Shown here in pieces: positions 57,295-64,000 of a stretch of DNA of 64,000 nucleotides; position 1 is the stretch's first letter; the number at the start of each line of letters is the position of its first letter. The notes under the pieces were generated by a model, which saw only the letters and a list, made by a program, of their open reading frames with translations, made no database searches and was not told the origin of the DNA. Both the position numbers and the translations under genes were made by a program. The stretch is from positions 1,263,828 through 1,327,827 of the forward strand of contig NZ_CCXM01000001.1 of NCBI RefSeq assembly GCF_000825685.1, in the 5' to 3' direction. The DNA is from Rickettsia hoogstraalii (lineage in GTDB: Bacteria > Pseudomonadota > Alphaproteobacteria > Rickettsiales > Rickettsiaceae).

Positions 57295-58527
57295 ATGTCT
57301 AATTCAGCTTTTTTAGTTGCATTTTTTACAACGATTATCCGTTATTATGATTATGCTCTATTCGGTTTATCGGCTAGTATTCTTGCACAAAATTTCTTAC
57401 CTGATATAGAGCAGGATAAACAACTACTCGGTTTTTTTGCCATTCTTAGTGCAGCCGTTATAGTACGATCTTTAGGGTCTTTAATTTTTGGATTTATCGG
57501 AGATAAATACGGGCGTACTAAATCTATTAAGATATCAATGTTCATGAGTAGCATTTCTACCGGATTAATTGCTATTACTCCTTCCTTTGAGATGATAGGT
57601 ATTTTTGCTACGGTAATACTAACATTATGTCGAATGGTTTTTTTAGCAAGCCTTGCCGGAGAAGTTGACGGGATAAAAATTTATGTAGCTGAAAAAACAG
57701 GATATAATCGGAAAAATTTAAATATAGGAATAGTTTCATGCTGTAGCCAAATAGGTGCATTACTTGCGGCTATAGCTTATTATTACGCTAGTAATTCTAG
57801 TATCTGGTATTTATGGCGTTTAAATTTCTTTATCGGTGCAATATTTGGTTTATTTGCTATTTTGATGGGAAATTTTTTTAAAGAAAGTAGTGAATTTTTA
57901 TATTATAAAAATAAACCTTCATCAAAAAGTACCATACGACAAATTATAAAAGATAATAAACTATCTTTTATAATAGCATTACTAATAAACGGTGCTATTG
58001 GAGGAGTGTATCATTTTTTAGTAATTTTCTTAGGAGTTTTTTTAACAAAAATAGCTTTTGTAAATCATCCTGAAATAAGATTTATGAATATAGCTCTTAC
58101 TACTACCTATGGAATATCAGCCGTTTTTGCAGGGCTGCTTGCCGATAAAATAAACCCTTTAAGACAGATTACATGGGCTTTATTTGTCAGCATTATTGCT
58201 GCTTTAGGAATGCAAATAATGTTATACAAACAAATATTTAATATTCTCTGTCCCGTTATATTAATAGGACTTGCAGCATTTTATGCAGTACCGCTACAAA
58301 TTATTGTTCAATCTTTGTTTAAGACTAATGTTAAAATGAGGCTTTATAGTCTATCTCATTCTTTTGGCGGTATTATTCTATCCTCAACTACTCCTTTCTT
58401 TAGTATGTTGTTGTGGCAAAATTTTAAGTCACTATCTCTAACTTTAAGCTTTTTCATATTTTTGCTTATAATATTAATGAGTACAGTGTTAGTTTTACGT
58501 AAGATGTTATCCTTACATGGATACTAA
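57295..58527 (+). CDS. proP: MFS transporter, ProP-like
   Basis: This 410-residue protein has twelve predicted helices, the MFS loop signature GFIGDKYGRTKSIKIS between helices 2 and 3, and RSLGSLIFG before it. It resembles the ProP/metabolite:H+ symporter group, of which Rickettsia have many paralogues. Substrates such as proline or betaine are possible but not shown. The assignment to ProP is by family resemblance. A repeat cluster follows. Confidence 0.78.
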   Translation: MSNSAFLVAFFTTIIRYYDYALFGLSASILAQNFLPDIEQDKQLLGFFAILSAAVIVRSLGSLIFGFIGDKYGRTKSIKISMFMSSISTGLIAITPSFEMIGIFATVILTLCRMVFLASLAGEVDGIKIYVAEKTGYNRKNLNIGIVSCCSQIGALLAAIAYYYASNSSIWYLWRLNFFIGAIFGLFAILMGNFFKESSEFLYYKNKPSSKSTIRQIIKDNKLSFIIALLINGAIGGVYHFLVIFLGVFLTKIAFVNHPEIRFMNIALTTTYGISAVFAGLLADKINPLRQITWALFVSIIAALGMQIMLYKQIFNILCPVILIGLAAFYAVPLQIIVQSLFKTNVKMRLYSLSHSFGGIILSSTTPFFSMLLWQNFKSLSLTLSFFIFLLIILMSTVLVLRKMLSLHGY

Positions 58528-58790
58528 ATCGTCGTTGCAAGTGGGTATTGTTGCGTGGATACACGAACCGATTGCTTCGTCGAATTACTGTGTAATTCTT
58601 CTCGCAATGACGGAAAACCCATCCACGCAACAATGCCTTGCGAGTGACTAAAGGCTTTGTTGCATGGCTCAATTTCATCTCTGTCATCCCGTGGCTTGAC
58701 CACGGGATCCAGTTAAAAATACTAATAATTTTAGTATTTTTTATTGTTTTTGCGGGAATGACATAAATGAGCCATGCAACAGACTCAAAA
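58528..58790. repeat. Mixed family A and B palindromes between the MFS and giant genes
   Basis: A partial family A element (GGTATTGTTGCGTGGATACA ... TTCTCGCAATGACGG, CCACGCAACAATGCC) is followed by a family B element (GTTGCATGGCTC, CATCCCGTGGCTTGACCACG, AAATACTAATAATTTTAGTA, GAGCCATGCAAC). No gene lies in this stretch. Confidence 0.8.
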
Positions 58791-58811
58791 ACAAGAATAA
58801 CATCAATTGTC

Positions 58812-61800
58812 TTAGATAACTCTTCCGTCTTTACTGCGACCTGTAGGTTTTATGCTAGGGCTACTTGAAGGTTTGGAGTTTTGCTGTGCCTGTGTTCCAA
58901 TTTTCTTCGCTTCTTTTGCTAAGTTTTCAAATTTGTCTTTTAAGCTTTTTGTATTGCCTTCTTTTATATGTGTATTTTCACTAGCTTCTATATAACTCTT
59001 AGTTTGCCTTTTAGGTGCATTATCTTTAGATTGAGCATGCTTAGAATGTTCTATTAAAAATTTTGTACGAGGTCTTATTAGTTCATTCTCTTTCCCTGTA
59101 CCTTTCTGTTTTTCTTCCTCCCATTTATCCCATTCCTCCGGTGATGTCCAGTATCTTGTTATTTTACTATCAAAGCCTTTTTCAAATTTGTTTATTAAAT
59201 TTTTGGTGCTATTCTCTTTAATTTCTTTACCTCGATTTTCAAACTCAAAATTTTTCTTAGGAGTTATATAGTCAGATTGAGTATTTTCATGTTGTTTTTC
59301 TACAGTCTGTTTCTTTTCTTCTGTCCAGTATTTTTCGATTTTGCTGTCAGAGTCTGCTTCAAATTTTGTTATTCTATCTTTTATACCGGTAACTTCTCCT
59401 GTAGATATTTTAGGTTGTTCTTGGGTTGATTGCTTAGTATGTTTCGGATATGTATTTTTAGATAATTCATAAGTAAAAGATTCTAAACGAGATAAATTCT
59501 TTTGAACTTTTTCTATATTGGAATTTAAATATTCTATTTCGGGTCCTTTATATTCTATTATATTTTTTAATGTGGTATTAATTTCTACAAAAGATTCTTT
59601 AATCTCTTTATTAAACTTATCATCACTATTACTTATCTTACTACAATTAGTAGAAATTTTTTGAAGCTTATCTAATATATCGTTAATTCTCTCATCTTTT
59701 TGAGAAGTCGATACCATACTTGCTAAAAATTCGCTTCTTCCTAAATTTCTATTAACATTACTTAAATATAGAGGTATGGTAGAGGCTTTAGTGTAATCTT
59801 GTGGAAATTTATCTATCTCTTCTTTAAATCTCTTTAAGAACTTTATTGTATCACCGAATATAGGATGAGTATTCCAGGAAAGAGCAGGAGGAGTCGGTAT
59901 TGCTTCCTGCATTGGCGATGTATCTTTAGCTAATTCATCATTAAACAAGTTACGTATTTGGGGTAATACATTGTCGATATTAACTTGTTTCGGTGATGTA
60001 TCTTTAGCTAATTCATCATTAAATAAATTGCGTATTTTGGGTAGTACATTATCGATATTAACATGTTTCGGTGATGTATCTTTAGCTAATTCATCATTAA
60101 ACAAGTTACGTATTTTAGGTAATACATTGTCGATATTAACTTGCTTCGGTGATGTATCTTTAGCTAATTCATCATTAAACAAGTTACGTATTTGGGGTAA
60201 TACATTGTCGATATTAACTTGCTTCGGTGATGTATCTTTAGCTAATTCATCATTAAACAAGTTACGTATTTTAGGTAATACATTATCGATATTAACTTGC
60301 TTCGGTGATGTATCTTTAGCTAATTCATCATTAAACAAGTTACGTATTTGGGGTAATACATTATCGATATTAACTTGCTTTGGTGATGTATCTATAGATA
60401 GTTTTTCATTTTGTAGCTCAGATATATAATCATCTACTGCTTCTTTTAATTTATCTAAAACGGCACTATTTTGGGAAGGAGGCAGCATTCCGGTGTCATC
60501 CCACTCTAAATCAGTATCAGTAGTTAGCATTCCGGTGTCATCCCACTCTAAAGCGATATTATCGCTTCTACGCTCCTCACGAGGGTCAGTTAGCTTATAG
60601 TAGTTTTTATTTAACAAACGAGGATCACGTGAATTTTCGCTCTTTTCATATTTCTTAATTTCTTCAAATATACCTAGTGTTTTATAAATATTATCTATTT
60701 CTTCTTGAGTAAGTCTTTCATTGCTTACTTCTTTTTGTTGGATAGATTTTTGTAGTTCTTTTGTTGCCGTTAACTTATCTTTTGTTGTATTTGAATTTGA
60801 TAAAATTTTCGCTTGTGCTAAATCAAGAGCTTCAATTAAATTAGTAGAGCTGCTTTTTCCAAATGTGGTAGATAATTCTTCTTGACTTGAACCGATTCCT
60901 GAATCAATAGAAGAAGCTCTAGAAACATTATTAGATTTAGGATTAATATTTGCCTGTTGTACATAAGATTTGCCGGCATCTATTAATATTTTATCAGTGA
61001 ATTGTTCTAGTTCATTGAATGAGTTTTCTAGTTTTGCAAAAAGTTCTGTTGAGGAATGTACTATTGCCGGTGATAACTTAGGTATAGAATCTTCAGGTAT
61101 AGTTTCTAAAGAAGGAGAATATTTACTTGTTTCTTTCTGTAGTACTGATTCATTTTGCCTTATTAAATTTGATATATTTTTAAATTTATTTGCTAATTCT
61201 TCAGATAATATATCAATCTGGTTATTGTTATTACTTCCGGCATATAAGACTAGAGCCTCCTTTATATTTTGGGATATATTATCTGCATGATCTATTAATA
61301 ACATCTTATATTGTAAATCTAATTCGCTTGAATTATTAGTATTACGGAAGTAATTTTTATTTACTGCTATACTTTTGCTGAATATATTTTTAGAAGCTTC
61401 TATAAGTTCTTTTTGCCCTTTCTCTTCTTTATTTTTTAACTCTTCAAATAAATTTTGTAAACCGTCTGAAAAATCTCCGGCATTATCAAGGTATAAAAAT
61501 TTACTTCTTATAATCTCTTGTGCTTTTTGATTGGAAGCTTGTTGAGCTTTTTGTTTCTCTTGCATTGCTCTTAGAATGATATTTTTATCTAATGAATTAA
61601 TCACATCATAAAAATTTTTCATTTCATCTAATTTTTCTCTAGGTTCTTTTATTTTTTGTAATCTTTCTCTTAATTCTTGAAATTTATCCCATTCATGTTG
61701 TTCAAGAAAAAATTCTTCTATTTTTGTATTTTTAGCATTAGGGCTTCCTCCGCTACTCAGGATTTTATTTCTAGCTGCCTGTAATCTAGATGGTTGATGA

Positions 61801-62477
61801 GAGTTGATATTATTAATCAAATCTAAAATTTCTTTTGATGTCTTATTAAATTCTTCATTATTAGTTGGATTTTTGATTGTTTCTTGAACTGCTTCCCTTA
61901 ACTTTATTATCTCTTCTTTAAGGCTAAGCTCTACTTTTTGTTGAGCGTGTGTTATAGCTTGTTCGTTTTTTTGTGAGGTAAGTATTTTTTTATCTTGCTG
62001 TATATTTAAGCTATTTTTCCCTACTTTCTGAACCACTTCTTCCATCAATTGCAATAGATTAATATTGCCCTTTATTTCTAATCCTTGCTCATTAGTGATC
62101 GGTAATGAATTACTTAGTCTTAATAATTCTGAAAAATCTGAAGGGGATATTAGGACATCAAGTTGAGCCTTTGTTTTTCTACCTTTTCCGTCTTCCTTAA
62201 AGCCTTCAACTTTACCAATACTAATAGGTAGATTTTTTAAATAAATTTCTTTACTAGCACCCTGTATATTTTTATCATTTGCTACTTTGAAGTTAGCTTG
62301 TTGCTGAGAAACATACGGTCCCGGCTTTCTGGGGTCTAGTTTGTTTATTAGAGCTTCTATAAAATTAGTTGTACGTGTTATAGCTAGTTTATCTGTTTCT
62401 AAAATATTATTTAAATTAGTATTTTTTATTAAATAAAGATTTCTTATTAGCCGGTCTAATTCATTCTTATGTTTCAT
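58812..62477 (-). CDS. 1221-residue repeat-containing protein of unknown function
   Basis: Not recognised as a known family. The ATG at 62477 has a strong ribosome site (AGAGGGA, 5 bases upstream). The protein is hydrophilic, Lys/Glu/Asn/Ser-rich and largely helical or coiled coil, without signal peptide or transmembrane segment. At residues about 696-851 lie six tandem 26-residue units (DTSPKQVNIDNVLPQIRNLF...). Before them is a doubled LEWDDTGML, and near the C-terminus two related units (SDSKIEKYWT, FDSKITRYWT). It ends SIKPTGRSKDGRVI. It sits between proP and mdh, near ralF. Its size, low complexity and repeats suggest a host-interacting protein, by inference only. Confidence 0.65.
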   Translation of the reverse strand: MKHKNELDRLIRNLYLIKNTNLNNILETDKLAITRTTNFIEALINKLDPRKPGPYVSQQQANFKVANDKNIQGASKEIYLKNLPISIGKVEGFKEDGKGRKTKAQLDVLISPSDFSELLRLSNSLPITNEQGLEIKGNINLLQLMEEVVQKVGKNSLNIQQDKKILTSQKNEQAITHAQQKVELSLKEEIIKLREAVQETIKNPTNNEEFNKTSKEILDLINNINSHQPSRLQAARNKILSSGGSPNAKNTKIEEFFLEQHEWDKFQELRERLQKIKEPREKLDEMKNFYDVINSLDKNIILRAMQEKQKAQQASNQKAQEIIRSKFLYLDNAGDFSDGLQNLFEELKNKEEKGQKELIEASKNIFSKSIAVNKNYFRNTNNSSELDLQYKMLLIDHADNISQNIKEALVLYAGSNNNNQIDILSEELANKFKNISNLIRQNESVLQKETSKYSPSLETIPEDSIPKLSPAIVHSSTELFAKLENSFNELEQFTDKILIDAGKSYVQQANINPKSNNVSRASSIDSGIGSSQEELSTTFGKSSSTNLIEALDLAQAKILSNSNTTKDKLTATKELQKSIQQKEVSNERLTQEEIDNIYKTLGIFEEIKKYEKSENSRDPRLLNKNYYKLTDPREERRSDNIALEWDDTGMLTTDTDLEWDDTGMLPPSQNSAVLDKLKEAVDDYISELQNEKLSIDTSPKQVNIDNVLPQIRNLFNDELAKDTSPKQVNIDNVLPKIRNLFNDELAKDTSPKQVNIDNVLPQIRNLFNDELAKDTSPKQVNIDNVLPKIRNLFNDELAKDTSPKHVNIDNVLPKIRNLFNDELAKDTSPKQVNIDNVLPQIRNLFNDELAKDTSPMQEAIPTPPALSWNTHPIFGDTIKFLKRFKEEIDKFPQDYTKASTIPLYLSNVNRNLGRSEFLASMVSTSQKDERINDILDKLQKISTNCSKISNSDDKFNKEIKESFVEINTTLKNIIEYKGPEIEYLNSNIEKVQKNLSRLESFTYELSKNTYPKHTKQSTQEQPKISTGEVTGIKDRITKFEADSDSKIEKYWTEEKKQTVEKQHENTQSDYITPKKNFEFENRGKEIKENSTKNLINKFEKGFDSKITRYWTSPEEWDKWEEEKQKGTGKENELIRPRTKFLIEHSKHAQSKDNAPKRQTKSYIEASENTHIKEGNTKSLKDKFENLAKEAKKIGTQAQQNSKPSSSPSIKPTGRSKDGRVI
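59925..60392 (-). repeat. Six tandem 78-bp coding repeats
   Basis: Six 78-bp units without spacer, each 26 codons, on the minus strand. Units differ at a few bases; in order they carry Gln, Lys, Gln, Lys, Lys, Gln at the one variable position in NVLPxIRN. Near identity points to recent expansion. Confidence 0.95.
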
Positions 62478-62610
62478 AATTTCCCTCTATTAATAAAAAT
62501 AAACCAAAATATAATACCATTTATGTTAAATTAACAATACTAATAATTAGTATTTAATTCAATATTTTAAATCTTGTTGCATTTGTGCTTCAATAATATA
62601 ATTTTATCAT

Positions 62611-63582
<972 letters not shown>

Positions 63583-63680
63583 TTAAATATGCCTATTACT
63601 ATATTACAAATAGATTCAAGAAAAAAGAATTTTTAAATTATATTGTTAATTGGTTAATTCATAAAAATTAACCATTCACA

Positions 63681-63709
63681 TTGACTTTATTAAAATAGAT
63701 TAATATAAT
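63681..63709 (+). promoter_or_regulatory. Near-consensus sigma-70 promoter
   Basis: TTGACT (63681-63686), a 17-base spacer, and a perfect TATAAT (63704-63709). It points to the frame at 63776. A small inverted repeat CCATG-AAA-CATGG lies just downstream. Confidence 0.78.
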
Positions 63710-63775
63710 GCCGAGTCAAAAAAATACCATGAAACATGGAATTTTAATAAAATAACTAGAAAAAAGAAAATAACT

Positions 63776-64000
63776 ATGCCTAAAATTTCTAAGTTAATAA
63801 ATATTTTAAAATCTTGTATAGGAAAGGGGAATAATGCAAAAGAATGTAAAACCGTTCCAGATGTGTTTCATGATTTACGCATTAGTATTAACAATAGTCT
63901 TAATAGTAAAGATGTAAGCTTTGTACGGTAGATAGCCCAGAAAACAAAAGTACCCTACATCATGTAACTGACCTAGTAGAGCTTAAAGAATTGCTTCAAA
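63776..64000 (+). pseudogene. Start of a frameshifted ankyrin-like gene, cut by the window end
   Basis: ATG at 63776 reads MPKISKLINILKSCIGKG through DVFHDLRISINNSLNSKDVS and stops at 63929-63931. A -1 shift at about 63928 continues VDSPENKSTLHHVTDLVELK to the window edge, where STLHHV...LVELKELL has the look of an ankyrin helix pair. If real, the gene is broken despite its strong promoter. The family call is tentative because only about 74 codons are visible. Confidence 0.45.

Noticed and set aside
59925..60392. Regular direct repeats suggesting a CRISPR array
   Set aside because: The units are 78 bp with no unique spacers and encode protein in frame. No cas genes are nearby.
59971..60429. 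A 152-residue plus-strand frame made of repeated ILTCFGDVSLANSSLNKLRI units
   Set aside because: It is the antisense shadow of the six 78-bp repeats in the minus-strand giant gene. Frame openness follows from repeat copying.

Overview
The window reads as the chromosome of an obligate intracellular Rickettsia. It is AT-rich, loosely packed and full of decaying genes. It carries nuoABCDE, a class I lysyl-tRNA synthetase, a RalF-type Sec7 effector, two AsmA-like proteins, and dispersed palindromic elements, some of them lying inside reading frames as the Rickettsia palindromic elements (RPEs) do. An apparently intact ralF is, by inference, more typical of typhus, transitional or ancestral lineages than of classical spotted fever species. 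The species cannot be named from the sequence alone.

Layout. 1-1.5 kb: end of ruvX, a broken vapBC pair and an orphan AbrB antitoxin. 1.5-13 kb: a surface-polysaccharide block (RmlD-like reductase, CapD-type dehydratase, WecB-type epimerase, a glycerophosphotransferase-like protein, a methyltransferase, a double GT2 enzyme, a GT4 enzyme), interleaved with an efflux adaptor, a HAD-like protein and an alpha/beta hydrolase. 13-16 kb: a truncated ABC protein and a repeat-rich gap. 16-28.5 kb: rpsD and ctaB (divergent promoters), a SplB-like radical SAM protein, two AsmA-like proteins, rimM, xseB and three frameshifted genes. 28.5-35 kb: mpg, a YciI-like gene, yidD, nuoEDCBA, an interrupted O-antigen ligase and a DUF2155 gene. 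35-43.7 kb: a broken phage-type terminase, tRNA-Cys, xerD, two paralogous proteins of unknown function, fabI, lnt and an XRE regulator. 43.7-48.5 kb: a repeat-rich decay zone with a three-gene ABC importer in which every gene is broken, and an ankyrin gene ending in a repeat. 48.6-64 kb: dsbB, lysS, an AEC transporter, maeB, ralF, a broken vapBC pair, a ProP-like MFS transporter, a 1221-residue repeat protein, mdh and the start of a frameshifted gene.

How the genes fit together. The three nucleotide-sugar enzymes, the glycosyltransferases and the ligase are consistent with making an N-acetylated 6-deoxyamino sugar (quinovosamine or fucosamine type) for O-antigen. malic enzyme, mdh, complex I and ctaB reflect aerobic metabolism of organic and amino acids. 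RalF, the two paralogues and the 1221-residue protein are candidates for host interaction.

The most striking signal is how far dispersed palindromes have remodelled genes. One RPE lies in frame in the wecB-like gene. A 96-bp (32-codon) element lies in frame in the O-antigen ligase, where a stop codon inside the element now breaks the gene. Others supply gene ends (mpg, the ankyrin gene), split a permease, or nest inside one another. At least nine genes carry frameshifts that can be located to a few bases. No prophage, CRISPR array or complete insertion sequence was seen.
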